A stretch of DNA of 64,000 nucleotides from JANQRZ01 sp965215165 (GCA_965215165.1 CBDCCX010000006.1:1736001-1800000); one strand, 5' to 3'; shown: positions 1-8,317, counted from the stretch's first letter. A program made the numbers and translations. Notes: generated by a model from the letters alone, not told the origin.

Positions 1-263
1 AGCCGGTCGTCCTCGCCGAGGCCCGACGGGTCAGTGGCGGCGAGGCGGGCGAGGTAGGCATCGAGCGGGCTCGGACCCGCCGCGAGCGCTTCGTAGTCGA
101 CGAACCCGCGCTCGTCCACGACCTCGCCGAGCAGCTCACCGAAGGCGCTGTGGTCGAACGCCTCGGGCGCGGTGACGGGCGCGGCCGGTTCGACGGGCTG
201 GACCGAGGCGTTCGAGAGACAACCCGCGAGAGGAAGCAGGGCGAGGAGCAACAGGCGGCGCAT
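1..263 (-). CDS. DUF547 domain lipoprotein, N-terminal part (truncated by window edge)
   Basis: Reading from the ATG at 263, the protein begins MRRLLLLALLPLAGCLSN, a lipoprotein signal peptide with lipobox LAGC, so it is probably anchored in the cell envelope. From about residue 35 the sequence runs FDHSAFGELL, then VDERGFVDYEAL and LDAYLARLAA. This matches the start of DUF547 proteins as I remember the family. The function of DUF547 is not established. The reading frame is open to base 1, so the C-terminal part lies outside the window. The start is chosen because the signal peptide follows directly. Family assignment is from pattern memory only. Confidence 0.75.
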   Translation of the reverse strand, partial: MRRLLLLALLPLAGCLSNASVQPVEPAAPVTAPEAFDHSAFGELLGEVVDERGFVDYEALAAGPSPLDAYLARLAATDPSGLGEDDR

Positions 264-384
264 AGCGAGCGGAAGGGTCGAGCGAGCGGAAGGGTCGGCG
301 GGAAAACGGCGTGCTCCAACGCCGCGTCCTCCGGCAGGGTCCGTCCGCACCGGTCACGATTTCGTCTCACGATTTCGTTAAACG

Positions 385-418
385 GATGCGCCCACCCGAC
401 TGCGAGAGCCGGGCGGGC
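385..418 (-). terminator. Hairpin downstream of the CARDB/T9SS gene
   Basis: On the minus strand GCCCGCCCG (418-410) pairs with CGGGTGGGC (398-390) across an 11-base loop, with one G-U wobble. It is followed by GCATCCGTTT, a weak T tract. It lies about 40 bases after the stop of the CARDB gene and before the DUF547 lipoprotein, so it probably ends the upstream transcript. Confidence 0.5.
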
Positions 419-456
419 GCGGTAGAGCATACTCCAACGAACCTCGCGGAACGAAG

Positions 457-1551
457 CTAGCGGACGAGGCTGACCTGCCCGCTCTGCACCTCGGAGCCGG
501 CGCGGAGCTGCCACACGTAGACGCCGCTGCTGAGGCCGCGCCCGTCGAGCGTGACGTCGTGCGTGCCGGCCTCAACCGGGCCGTCGGCGAGGACCGCGAC
601 CTCGCGGCCGAGCACGTCGTAGACCACGAGCTTCACGTCCGCCGCGTCCCCGACCCGGTAGCGAATCGTCGTCTGCGCCTGGAACGGGTTGGGGTAGGCT
701 CCCTCGACGGCAGCGCGCGCCGCCGTGTCCCCCGCCACCACATCGTCGCCGTCGCCCTTCGTGAAGCGGAAGCTGTCGGAGACCACCTGGCTGCCGTTCG
801 CGCGCGCGGTGAGGCGGACGCGGTAGCTCCCGTTCGGGGCGACCGCCGGGACCTGCTCAGTGAAGGTCTGCGTGACCGACTGCCCCGGCTGGAGCGTCAC
901 GGTCGTCGGGCCGCGGAGCAGGCGCTGGCCGCCGCTCGGGAGCGTCGCGTTGACCTCGGCCGTGATCCGCTGCGCCTGGCTCGTGTTGTTGGTCAGCGTG
1001 ACGGTGTACTCGATGCTGCCGCCGTCGGCGTCGACCTCCTCGTCGTCCGACTCAACCTCGCCGTCGACCGAGCCGGTGCCGCCCTGCCCGGTGACCCGGA
1101 AGGAGACCGCGCCGGTGTTGTTGGCCTCGTTGGTCTCGAACAGGACATCGGTGTAGTCCGCCACGACGAGGATGAAGTAGTTGCCCGGCGAGAGGCCGTC
1201 GGGGACGGTGATCTGCTCGTCCTCGTCCTCGCCCTCGCAGTCGCCGCCGCGGTCGTCGCCGTCGCCGTCGCAGGCGTCGATGTCGCCGCCGTCCTCGTCC
1301 TCGGCGAACACGTCGTCGTCGCTGAAGGTGCGGTCGGTCGAGAAGAAGTAGCCGATCTCGAACTCGTCGGCGTCCTCGTCACCGAGGTTGACGATGGAGA
1401 ACTCGAGCGAGACACGGTCGCCGGGGTCGCCGCTGGGGTCCTCGGACTCGAGGTCGCGGATGGTGAGGTCGGGCTGCGCCAAGGCCGCCGGGCCGAGCAG
1501 AGCGAAGGCGAGCACGAGCGCCGCCAGACGGTGAAGGGTAGAAATGCTCAT
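457..1551 (-). CDS. Secreted CARDB-like protein with T9SS sorting domain
   Basis: 364 residues. A cleavable signal peptide (about residues 1-25, ending ALAQ) is followed by a CARDB-type beta-sandwich (about 27-155), recognisable from PDLTIRDLE, VSLEFSIVNLGD and FETNEANNTG. It is interrupted by a strongly acidic insert around residues 75-112 rich in D, E and G, which may bind calcium. A second beta-sandwich (about 170-265) follows. The C-terminal 80 residues are a T9SS type A sorting domain, with YPNPFQAQTTIRY, VYDVLGREVAVL and SGVYVWQLRAG. The protein should be exported by the type IX system and attached to or released from the surface. The ligand is unknown. It lies 34 bases downstream of surE on the same strand but need not be functionally linked. 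Confidence 0.85.
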   Translation of the reverse strand: MSISTLHRLAALVLAFALLGPAALAQPDLTIRDLESEDPSGDPGDRVSLEFSIVNLGDEDADEFEIGYFFSTDRTFSDDDVFAEDEDGGDIDACDGDGDDRGGDCEGEDEDEQITVPDGLSPGNYFILVVADYTDVLFETNEANNTGAVSFRVTGQGGTGSVDGEVESDDEEVDADGGSIEYTVTLTNNTSQAQRITAEVNATLPSGGQRLLRGPTTVTLQPGQSVTQTFTEQVPAVAPNGSYRVRLTARANGSQVVSDSFRFTKGDGDDVVAGDTAARAAVEGAYPNPFQAQTTIRYRVGDAADVKLVVYDVLGREVAVLADGPVEAGTHDVTLDGRGLSSGVYVWQLRAGSEVQSGQVSLVR

Positions 1552-1585
1552 AACGGGATTTGGGTTGGTTAGGAAAGGACGGGAT

Positions 1586-2446
1586 CTACGGACCCGTTTT
1601 CCCGCCGGTTCCGTCTGTGGCCATTATCTCCTCGTTAACCCAGGCCGCGAGGGCGTCGATCTCATCGTAGGCCGTGAGGTCGTAGTGCAGCGGCGTCACC
1701 GAGACGTAGCCCGCGTCGATGGCGGCCAGGTCCGTGTCGCGGCCCTCGTCGAGGTTGACGAACTCGCCGCCGAGCCAGTAGTACGGCCGGTCGAAGGGGT
1801 CGCGGCGCTCGTGGAACTCCTCCTCCCAGCGCGCTCGCGCTTGCCGCGTGACCTCGACGCCGCGGATCTCGTCGAACGGGAGCGCCGGCACGTTGACGTT
1901 GAGCAGCACGCCGGGCGTCAGCCCCCGCTCCAGCACGCGCTCGGCGAGGCGACGGGCGTAGCGCCCCGCCGCTTCGAAGTCCGCATTGGGGTCCCACGCG
2001 CAGAGCGAGACGGCGAGCGCCGGGATGCCGAGGATGGTCGCCTCGGTGGCGGCGCTGACGGTGCCGGAGTAGATCACGTTGACCGCCGTATTCGGCCCCT
2101 GGTTGATGCCGCTCACGACGAGGTCCGGCCGGCGGGGCAGCAGCCGCTGGCAGGCGAGCTTGACGCAGTCGGCCGGGGTCCCGGTGACGGCGCGCGCCCA
2201 GACCGCGCGCTCGCCGAGACCGCGCGCGGTGAGGGCGAACGGCCACGGGTGCGCCCGGACGGGGTCGCGCACGGTGATCGCGTGCCCGACTGCGCTCTGC
2301 TCCGTCGCCGGCGCGACGACCGCCAGCGTGCCGAGCCCGTCGAGCGCCGCGGCGAGCGCGGCCAGGCCGTTCGCGTCGATGCCGTCGTCGTTGGCGAGCA
2401 GGATGAGCGGGCGGTCGGGTGCCGCGTCGAGCGGAGGGTGAGGCAT
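1586..2446 (-). CDS. surE: 5'/3'-nucleotidase SurE
   Basis: 286 residues, close to the usual 250-280. The N-terminal ILLANDDGID motif (residues about 15-24) carries the metal-binding Asp pair of SurE. The further conserved blocks ATEQSAVGHAIT, GTPADCVKLA, VSGINQGPNTAVN and YSGTVSAATEA are all present. SurE dephosphorylates nucleoside 5'- and 3'-monophosphates, and in some species short polyphosphate, in the cytoplasm with a divalent metal. A short N-terminal extension (MPHPPLDAAPD) precedes the core. The gene stands between panB and a T9SS protein on the same strand, with 125 bases to panB and no obvious shared pathway. Confidence 0.96.
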   Translation of the reverse strand: MPHPPLDAAPDRPLILLANDDGIDANGLAALAAALDGLGTLAVVAPATEQSAVGHAITVRDPVRAHPWPFALTARGLGERAVWARAVTGTPADCVKLACQRLLPRRPDLVVSGINQGPNTAVNVIYSGTVSAATEATILGIPALAVSLCAWDPNADFEAAGRYARRLAERVLERGLTPGVLLNVNVPALPFDEIRGVEVTRQARARWEEEFHERRDPFDRPYYWLGGEFVNLDEGRDTDLAAIDAGYVSVTPLHYDLTAYDEIDALAAWVNEEIMATDGTGGKTGP

Positions 2447-2571
2447 GGGGTGGGCGGAATGGGCTTTGGTCTGGGCGTGGGAGGGTGAGGAGGGAAAGAG
2501 CCGGCTTTCGTTCTTTGCGTCGGCGGGTCAAGGTCGGGTCCCTCCCCTCACGCCCTCAAAGACCTCCCTCG

Positions 2572-3411
2572 TCAGTAGCTCTCATCCAAATCCGGGAAGA
2601 CGCCGCCGCGCACGTCCTCGATGTAGGCCCCGACGGCGTCGTGGATGGTGTCGGCGAGGTCGGCGTAGCGGCGGACGAAGCGCGGGTTGAAGTCCTTCGT
2701 CAGCCCGAGCAGGTCGTGGGTGACGAGGACCTGCCCGCTCGTGCCCGGCCCCGCGCCGATGCCAATGGTCGGGACCGAGACCGACTCGGTGACCTCGGCG
2801 GCGAGGGCGGCGGGGATCTTCTCGAGCACGATCCCGAAGCAGCCGGCCTCCTCCAGGAGCCCGGCGTCACGGCGGACGGCGTCGGCCTCCTCGTCCTCGC
2901 GGGCGCGGACGCGGTAGGTGCCGAACTTGTAGATGCTCTGCGGGGTCAGCCCGAGGTGGCCCATCACCGGGATGCCGGCCGAGAGGATCCGCTCGACGGC
3001 CTCGAGGGCGACGGCTCCGCCCTCGAGCTTGACGGCGTGCGCGCCGGTCTCCTTCATCACGCGGATGGCCGAGACGAGGGCCTCCTTCGAGTTGCCCTGG
3101 TAGGCCCCGAACGGGAGGTCTACGACGACGAGCGCGCGCTGCACGCCGGGCACGACGCACTGCGCGTGGTAGATCATGTGCTCGAGGGTGATCGGCAGCG
3201 TGGTCTCGTTGCCGGCCATCACGTTCGAGGCCGAGTCGCCGACGAGGAGCACGTCCACCCCCGCCCCGTCGAGGATGCGGGCCGAGGTGAAGTCGTACGC
3301 CGTCAGCATGGCGATCTTGGTGCCGGCGCGGCGCATCTCCTGGAGCGTCTGCGTGGTGACGCGCTTGGTGCGGTCTTCGAGCGTGGTGACGGAGGCGAGT
3401 TGCGTGCTCAT
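2572..3411 (-). CDS. panB: 3-methyl-2-oxobutanoate hydroxymethyltransferase PanB
   Basis: 279 residues from the ATG at 3411. An upstream in-frame start at 3516 would add 35 poorly conserved residues and is rejected. PanB transfers a hydroxymethyl group from 5,10-methylene-tetrahydrofolate to 2-oxoisovalerate, the first committed step of pantothenate and CoA synthesis. The TIM-barrel signatures are visible: MLTAYDFTSARI, VDVLLVGDSASNVMAG (Mg-binding Asp), HAVKLEGG, IPVMGHLGLTPQS and PTIGIGAGPGTSGQVLVTHDLLG. panC or other pantothenate genes are not adjacent. The upstream gap (3412-3606) contains the repeated words GGCGAAAC and CGCAAGG in inverted arrangement, but no clear promoter. Confidence 0.97.
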   Translation of the reverse strand: MSTQLASVTTLEDRTKRVTTQTLQEMRRAGTKIAMLTAYDFTSARILDGAGVDVLLVGDSASNVMAGNETTLPITLEHMIYHAQCVVPGVQRALVVVDLPFGAYQGNSKEALVSAIRVMKETGAHAVKLEGGAVALEAVERILSAGIPVMGHLGLTPQSIYKFGTYRVRAREDEEADAVRRDAGLLEEAGCFGIVLEKIPAALAAEVTESVSVPTIGIGAGPGTSGQVLVTHDLLGLTKDFNPRFVRRYADLADTIHDAVGAYIEDVRGGVFPDLDESY

Positions 3412-3549
3412 GGCGTGCGGCGAGTAGGGGTGGGAGGGGCCGGAGGTTAACGACGCGTCGGCGAAACGCAAGGAGTTAAACGTACGGGCGCTTCTCCCGC
3501 GCTCCGCTAGGGCCACCCTTGCGTTTTATGTTTCGCCCACTACGCAACG

Positions 3550-3580
3550 AGGCCCCCACCGTGCGCGACGGCGAGGGCCT
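3550..3580 (-). terminator. Hairpin ending the uppS-bamA-skp-skp transcript
   Basis: On the minus strand AGGCCCTCGCCGT pairs with ACGGTGGGGGCCT over 13 positions with two G-U wobbles and a 5-base loop. It lies 27 bases past the stop of the last skp-like gene. There is no T run after it, so intrinsic termination would be weak. Confidence 0.45.
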
Positions 3581-3606
3581 TGGGGCTCGGCGAGAGGCGG
3601 GGCCGC

Positions 3607-4173
3607 TCAGCCGCCCGCTTCGGTGCCGCCGCTCTGCGTCATGCTGATGCCGAGCTTGCTCATCACCTCGGGCGTGATGTCGATGGTGTTCTCCTCGTCG
3701 GCGAAGAGGATCACCGGCTCGGTCGAGACCCGGGTCGAGAGCACGAGCGACAGGTTGCGCGCCTCGGCGACCTCGTCGATGGCCCCCTGGAGCTCGTTGA
3801 AGAGCGGCTGGAGCAGCTCGTTCTGGCGGCGGTCGAGGGCCTGGAGGCGCGACTGCTGCTCGGTCTGGAGGTCGGTCTGGAGCTGGACGATCTCCTGCTC
3901 GCGCGCGCCGCGCGCCTCCTCGGAGAGGACGCCGCCCTGGCTCTGGTAGTCGGCGAACTTCTGCTGGATGGTCTGCTCTAGCGCGGCGAGCTCCTGCTGG
4001 TCTAGCTCGGCCTGCTCCTGGAGCTGGGTCTGGACCTGGCGGTACTGCGGCATCTGGACGATGATCAGCTCGTAGTCGGTGAAGCCGATCCGGGCCGTGG
4101 TCTGCGCCTGGGGCGCGGCAGCGAAGGTGGCGGCGAGCACCGCGAAGAGAAGGAGGCGGTTGAGGATGGTCAT
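3607..4173 (-). CDS. OmpH/Skp family periplasmic chaperone (second copy)
   Basis: 188 residues from the ATG at 4173. The protein has a signal peptide (about residues 1-23, ending APQAQ), the family start ARIGFTDYELIIVQMPQY, and then a long Q/E-rich coiled coil (about residues 45-135) typical of the Skp tentacles. The C-terminal strand contains SLVLSTRVSTEPVILFA. Skp-like proteins hold unfolded outer-membrane proteins in the periplasm for delivery to BamA. The gene is the last of uppS-bamA-skp-skp; paired skp genes after bamA are usual in Bacteroidota. The 82 bases separating it from the first copy hold a 20-bp perfect palindrome and a 15-bp tandem duplication. A longer reading frame upstream lacks sense and was ignored. 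Confidence 0.9.
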   Translation of the reverse strand: MTILNRLLLFAVLAATFAAAPQAQTTARIGFTDYELIIVQMPQYRQVQTQLQEQAELDQQELAALEQTIQQKFADYQSQGGVLSEEARGAREQEIVQLQTDLQTEQQSRLQALDRRQNELLQPLFNELQGAIDEVAEARNLSLVLSTRVSTEPVILFADEENTIDITPEVMSKLGISMTQSGGTEAGG

Positions 4174-4200
4174 GGTGTCAGGTCGATGGTGGTCGAAGAA

Positions 4201-4228
4201 GTAGGGACACGACGCGTCGTGTCCGTGC
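4201..4228. repeat. Short palindromic element (GTAGGGACA...GTCC..GTGC family), copy 1
   Basis: GGACACGACGCGTCGTGTCC at 4205-4224 is a perfect 20-bp palindrome. With its flanks GTA and GTGC it matches the element at 62078-62107, which shares the ends but has a different self-complementary core. It lies between the two skp genes. A REP-like dispersed element is the likeliest explanation. Confidence 0.6.
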
Positions 4229-4251
4229 AGGACGATTCCGTGCAGGACGAT
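4223..4251. repeat. 15-bp tandem duplication between the skp genes
   Basis: CCGTGCAGGACGAT occurs at 4223-4236 and again at 4238-4251 (period 15), just upstream of the second skp start in transcription order. It abuts the palindrome at 4205-4224. Confidence 0.75.
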
Positions 4252-4255
4252 GCGC

Positions 4256-4783
4256 TCAGCGGCCGGCCTGCGTTTCGATGCCGAGCTCGAGGAGGACGAA
4301 CTCGGAGATGTCGTGGTCGGGGTTGGCGAAGAGGAAGAGGAAGTCGCCGCTCTTGTCGAAGACGTAGTCGTAGTTCTCCTCCTCGGCGACGGTGTCGATG
4401 GCCTCGAGGACGCGCTCCTGGACGGGCCGCATCTGGCGCTGCTGCTCGCGGAACAGCTCGCCCTCGGGGCCGAAGCGCTGGACGCGGCGGGACTCGAACT
4501 CCTGCTTCTTGGCGTCGATCTCCTGCTGCTTGCGCTCGCGCTCCTCGTCGGTGAAGAGCAACTCGCGTGCCTCATAGTCCCGCACGAGCGCGTCGACCTC
4601 GCGCTGCAGCTCGTCCAGCTCCGTCTGCCACTGCTGGGCGAGATTGTCGAGGTTGCTCTGCACCGTGCGGTACTCGGTGATCTGGTCGAGCACCGCCTCC
4701 GAGTCGATGTAGGCGATGCGCTGCTGCGCGGCGGCCGGCAGCGCCGCCGCGACGGCGAGGAGCACGAGGAGAATGCTTCGCAT
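4256..4783 (-). CDS. OmpH/Skp family periplasmic chaperone (first copy)
   Basis: 175 residues. The signal peptide MRSILLVLLAVAAALPAAAQ is followed by RIAYIDSEAVLDQITEY, the family's N-terminal strand, then a charged coiled coil (about residues 45-125, rich in E, R, Q and K) and the closing strand VFDKSGDFLFLFANP. Expected role: periplasmic chaperone feeding outer-membrane proteins to BamA. It is co-directional with bamA, about 100 bases downstream, and precedes the second skp. Its start codon and first codons are part of a 15-bp tandem repeat (4769-4809). The upstream copy of that repeat has ACG where this one has ATG, so only one start is usable. Confidence 0.9.
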   Translation of the reverse strand: MRSILLVLLAVAAALPAAAQQRIAYIDSEAVLDQITEYRTVQSNLDNLAQQWQTELDELQREVDALVRDYEARELLFTDEERERKQQEIDAKKQEFESRRVQRFGPEGELFREQQRQMRPVQERVLEAIDTVAEEENYDYVFDKSGDFLFLFANPDHDISEFVLLELGIETQAGR

Positions 4784-4809
4784 GAGGATGCTTCGCGTGA
4801 GGATGGGTT
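4769..4809. repeat. 15-bp tandem repeat covering the skp start codon
   Basis: The plus-strand units GAGAATGCTTCGCAT (4769-4783) and GAGGATGCTTCGCGT (4784-4798) and the partial unit GAGGATGGGTT (4799-4809) make about 2.7 copies of a 15-bp word. The first unit contains the initiation codon and the first codons of the skp gene on the minus strand. Confidence 0.8.
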
Positions 4810-4810
4810 G

Positions 4811-4874
4811 CTAGTTTTTTGTTTCTGGTTCCGCAAGAACGACCGTTGTCAACAAACCAGAAACAGCAGACTAT
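4811..4874. repeat. Inverted repeat between bamA and skp
   Basis: CTAGTTTTTTGTTTCTGGTT (4811-4830) is the imperfect reverse complement (17 of 20) of 4855-4874, around a 24-base loop. It begins 10 bases after the bamA stop. The word GTTTCTGGTT recurs in a similar hairpin at 60870-60928. It may moderate expression between bamA and skp or be a dispersed repeat. Confidence 0.6.
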
Positions 4875-4883
4875 AAACAATCT

Positions 4884-7475
4884 CTACTGGCCGCCGAGCG
4901 AGAACTGGAAGCGCCACTGCGGGGCGATCTCGGTCGGCGTGCTGCCCCGGATGTCGGTGAACGAGTCGATCTGGTAACCGTAGTTGAGGTCCACGAGGCC
5001 GAGGAACGGCAGGAACAGCTTGGCCCCGAAGCCGGCCGAGCGGAAGAGCTTGGTCGGGTTGTAGTCGTCGAACCCGTTCCAGGTGTTGGCGGCGTCCAGG
5101 AAGAGGTACGGCGCGGCCGAGAACTGCGGCGTCTGGATCGCCACGATGCGGGCCTCGGCGGAGTACTTGTTCAGGATGCGCCCGCCGACGCGGCGGCCGT
5201 TCTGGAGCGGGCTGATGGCGAGCGTCGGGTAGCCGCGCATGTAGACGATGTCCTTGCCGTAGCCCTGGAACGTGCTCTGGGCCTCGAGCGGCGAGCCGCC
5301 GATGAGAAACCGCTGGAACTCGACCTCGTCGCCGGTGACGGAGCCGACGTAGGCGTAGTCCGCGCTGAAGTCGAGCGCGAGGCGGCCCACGACGGGCGTC
5401 ACCCAGCGCGTCGAGAACTTCTCCTTGTGGTACTGGATGAAGCCCGGCAGCGGGGCCGCGATCTCGGCCGAGAGCAGCAGGCTGGAGCCGGCCGTCGGGA
5501 AGAGCGGCGCGTCGAACGAGTTGCGCGTCAGGCTCTGGCGGAGGGTCAGCTCCTGGCTCCGGCCCTGGGGCAGGCCGTAGCTCCGGCTCAGCGACTCGCC
5601 GTCGAGGTTGTAGAGCCGGTAGCCGAGGTTGGTGCCGGTCTGGAAGAAGTCGTCGGGCCACTTCAGGCTCTGGCGGTAGAACAGCCCGGCGTTGAGCGTC
5701 GAGAACTTCTGCGAGGCGGTGGTGGGCGCGGCCCCGTCGGTGCCGATCAGGCGCGACGAGTTCGAGAAGTCGCGGTAGGTGTAGGACAGCGAGCCGCCGA
5801 CGGGCGTGTTGCGGCCCCGGAACCACGGCTCGGTGAAGGTCACCGAGTAGCTCTGGTAGCGGAGCCCGGAGGTCTGGACCGAGAGCGCGAGCTGCTGGCC
5901 GTCGCCGGAGGGGACGGGCCGCCACGCCTCGCCGCGGAAGAGGTTCTGGATCGAGAAGTTGTTGAACGCCACGCGCGCCTGCAGGATCAGGCCGAAGCCG
6001 CTGCCGCCCCAGCCGCCGGAGAGCTCGAGCTGGTCGCCGCCGGTCTCGACCAAGTTGTAGGTCAGGTCGACCTTTTTGGTCTCCTCGTCGATCGAGACGC
6101 GCGGCCCCTCGGAGAGCTTCTGCTGGTCGAAATAGCCGAGCTGGATCAGCTCCCTGATGGAGCGCTCGAGCGCCTGGCGGCTGTAGGTCTGGCCCGGCAC
6201 GGTGCGGAGCTGGCGGCGGATGACGTGCTCCTTGGTGCGCGTGTTGCCCTTGACCGTGATCTCGCCGAACTCGTACACGTCGCCCTCGTCGATGACGAAG
6301 GTGATGTCGAGCGAGTCGCCGACGGCCTCGGTAATCTGGGGCTGGACGCTGAAGCGGAGGTAGCCGCGGTCCGAGTAGAGCGAGGTGATGTCCGAGTGCT
6401 GGGGGTTGTAGAAGAGGCTCTGCTCGAGGCGCGAGCGGCTGTAGACCTCACCCGGCTCGACGGCGAGCGCCGCGCGGAGCTGCTCGTCAGTGTACTCGGC
6501 GTTGCCGTCGAAGCGGAGGTGGCGGAGGTGGTACTTCGGGCCTTCCTCGACGCGGATGTCGATGACCAACTCGGGGTCGTCGGGCTCGGAGCGGTCGAGG
6601 TAGACCGAGTCCTCGAGGATGCGGGCGCTGTAGTAGCCGCGGTCGTTGTAGTAGGCGATCAGGTTCTGCTTGTCCTCCTCGAAGCCGGCGGCGTCGAACG
6701 TCGAGGAGCCCCAGAAGCGCCACCACCGGTCCTCGGAGTTGTTGCCGAGGCGCTTGCGGAGCTTGCCGTCGTCGAAGGCGCTGTTGCCCTCGAAGCGGAT
6801 CGCGTCGATCTCGACCTTCTTGCCCCGGCTCACCTCGAAGGTGACGACCGTGCTGCCGTCGGCGGCCGGCTGCTGCGTGGTCTCGACGGTGACGAGGCGG
6901 TAGCCCTTCTCGGCGAAGTGCTCCTCGATGAGCTGCTCGCTGCGCTCGAGGTCGGCGGGCCGGACCGCGCGGCCGCGCAAGAGGGGGATCCGCTTCTCCA
7001 GGTCGTCGCGGTCGCCGCCCTTGATGCCCTCGAACTTGACTTCGCTCAGGCGCGGCACCTCCTCCACGCGCACCATCAGGAAGACGCCGCCGCCGACGTA
7101 GCGCTCGGCGATCACGTCCACGTCGGTGAAGTTGCCCAGCTCGTAGAGCTGCCGGATGGCCTCGGAGAGGGCCTGGTCGCCGGGGATCGTGACCGACTGC
7201 CCGACGCGGAGGCCGCTGGAGGAGAGCACGAACTCGCGCGCCTGCTCGTCGGCGACGCCCTCGACCGAGAGGCCGAGGATCTCGTACGAGGCCGGGGCCG
7301 CAGGCCGGCCGGCCTGCGCGAGCGGCTGCCCGAGCCCCTGCGCCGAGGCAGGCACGGCGAGGACGAACGCGAGGGCGAGGCAGCGGAGCAGCGCGGAGAA
7401 GGCGGTGGACAGAGGCACAGGCAGCGCGGGAAGGAGCGGAAACGGACAGCGAGAGAGGGCCGGCAGGACACGCAA
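4884..7475 (-). CDS. bamA: Outer membrane protein assembly factor BamA
   Basis: 863 residues. After a long signal region (cleavage near ASAQ, about residue 46) come successive POTRA domains (about 60-430), shown by repeated units such as YEILGLSVEGVADEQAREF, SEVKFEGIKGG, VEIDAIRFEGNSAFDD and GEITVKGNTRTKEHVIRRQL. The Omp85 16-strand barrel follows, with TEPWFRGRNTPVGGSLSYTYRD and FLIGGSPLEAQSTFQGYGKD (the VRGF-like loop region). BamA folds and inserts outer-membrane proteins. The C-terminus is WRFQFSLGGQ, so the last residue is not the aromatic usual for barrel beta-signals. The gene sits 32 bases downstream of uppS and upstream of two skp genes, the usual Bacteroidota order. The 24-kDa-scale plus-strand frame lying opposite it is a GC shadow. 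Confidence 0.97.
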   Translation of the reverse strand: MRVLPALSRCPFPLLPALPVPLSTAFSALLRCLALAFVLAVPASAQGLGQPLAQAGRPAAPASYEILGLSVEGVADEQAREFVLSSSGLRVGQSVTIPGDQALSEAIRQLYELGNFTDVDVIAERYVGGGVFLMVRVEEVPRLSEVKFEGIKGGDRDDLEKRIPLLRGRAVRPADLERSEQLIEEHFAEKGYRLVTVETTQQPAADGSTVVTFEVSRGKKVEIDAIRFEGNSAFDDGKLRKRLGNNSEDRWWRFWGSSTFDAAGFEEDKQNLIAYYNDRGYYSARILEDSVYLDRSEPDDPELVIDIRVEEGPKYHLRHLRFDGNAEYTDEQLRAALAVEPGEVYSRSRLEQSLFYNPQHSDITSLYSDRGYLRFSVQPQITEAVGDSLDITFVIDEGDVYEFGEITVKGNTRTKEHVIRRQLRTVPGQTYSRQALERSIRELIQLGYFDQQKLSEGPRVSIDEETKKVDLTYNLVETGGDQLELSGGWGGSGFGLILQARVAFNNFSIQNLFRGEAWRPVPSGDGQQLALSVQTSGLRYQSYSVTFTEPWFRGRNTPVGGSLSYTYRDFSNSSRLIGTDGAAPTTASQKFSTLNAGLFYRQSLKWPDDFFQTGTNLGYRLYNLDGESLSRSYGLPQGRSQELTLRQSLTRNSFDAPLFPTAGSSLLLSAEIAAPLPGFIQYHKEKFSTRWVTPVVGRLALDFSADYAYVGSVTGDEVEFQRFLIGGSPLEAQSTFQGYGKDIVYMRGYPTLAISPLQNGRRVGGRILNKYSAEARIVAIQTPQFSAAPYLFLDAANTWNGFDDYNPTKLFRSAGFGAKLFLPFLGLVDLNYGYQIDSFTDIRGSTPTEIAPQWRFQFSLGGQ

Positions 7476-7507
7476 CGAACGGCAGGCCGGACGGGGTTAT
7501 TGCACCG

Positions 7508-8317
7508 CTACGGCTCGGCGGCGAGGACGTCGGGCGAGGCGTCGGGGACGCGGCCGAAGCGGCGCTCGCGGTTCTGGAAGTCCTCGATGGCGGCGTAGAG
7601 CGCGTCGCGGCGGAAGTCCGGCCAGAAGCCGTCGGTGACGTAGATCTCGGTGTAGGCGAGCTGCCAGAGCAGGAAGTTCGAGACCCGCACGTCGCCGCCG
7701 GTGCGGACCAGGAGGTCAGGGTCGGGCGTGCCGGCGGTGTCGAGCCGGGAGGCGAAGAGCGCCTCGTCGATGTCGGCAGGGTCGAGCCGGCCGGCGCGCG
7801 CGTCCTCGGCCAGCCGCCGGGCGGCGCGGGCGATCTCCCACCGGCCGCTGTAGGAGAGCGCGAGGTTGAGCGTCATCCGGGTGTTGGCGCGCGTGATCGC
7901 CTCGGCCTCGCGCATCTCGGCGGCGGCCCGCTTCGGGAGGCGGTCGAGCTCGCCGAGCGTGCGGACGCGGATGTTGTTCTGCTGGAGGCGGTCCACCTCG
8001 CGGCGGATGGTGCGGACGAGCAGCTCCATCAGCGCGGTCACTTCGGTTGGCGGGCGCTGCCAGTTCTCGGTCGAGAACGTGTAGAGCGTCAGGTGCTGGA
8101 CGCCGAGCTGGGCGCACGCCTCGGTCACGTCGCGCACCGACACGACGCCCTCGCGATGCCCGGCCACGCGGTTCAGCCCACGGCCCTTCGCCCAGCGCCC
8201 GTTCCCGTCCATGATCGCGGCGATGTGGACCGGAATGGTGCCGCGCGCCTGGAGGGCCCGCTGCCGGGCGGCGTCGGCGTCGGTCTGGGGCGTTTTGGTG
8301 AGGGAGACGACGGACAC
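7508..8317 (-). CDS. uppS: Isoprenyl transferase (undecaprenyl diphosphate synthase)
   Basis: 269 residues. The motif HIAAIMDGNGRWA (residues 31-43) carries the catalytic Asp37. LTLYTFSTENWQRP, NLALSYSGRWEIARA, DPDLLVRTGGDVRVSNFLLWQLAYTE (abridged) and TDGFWPDF are also diagnostic of cis-prenyltransferases. The enzyme condenses isopentenyl diphosphate onto farnesyl diphosphate to make the C55 carrier lipid for peptidoglycan and other wall polymers. It is the first gene of uppS-bamA-skp-skp. The 223-base gap to the divergent metallopeptidase gene must hold its promoter, but I see no convincing boxes on this strand. Confidence 0.97.
   Translation of the reverse strand: MSVVSLTKTPQTDADAARQRALQARGTIPVHIAAIMDGNGRWAKGRGLNRVAGHREGVVSVRDVTEACAQLGVQHLTLYTFSTENWQRPPTEVTALMELLVRTIRREVDRLQQNNIRVRTLGELDRLPKRAAAEMREAEAITRANTRMTLNLALSYSGRWEIARAARRLAEDARAGRLDPADIDEALFASRLDTAGTPDPDLLVRTGGDVRVSNFLLWQLAYTEIYVTDGFWPDFRRDALYAAIEDFQNRERRFGRVPDASPDVLAAEP

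Noticed and set aside
1578..1599. Stem ACGGG/CCCGT with T run near the surE stop as a terminator
   Set aside because: The orientation with the T run is on the plus strand, whereas surE is on the minus strand; the arm is only 5 bp.
5427..7598. 723-codon open frame on the plus strand opposite bamA
   Set aside because: Composition is that of an antisense GC shadow (runs of A, V, L, E, D, R with no family motif), and bamA on the other strand is unambiguous.
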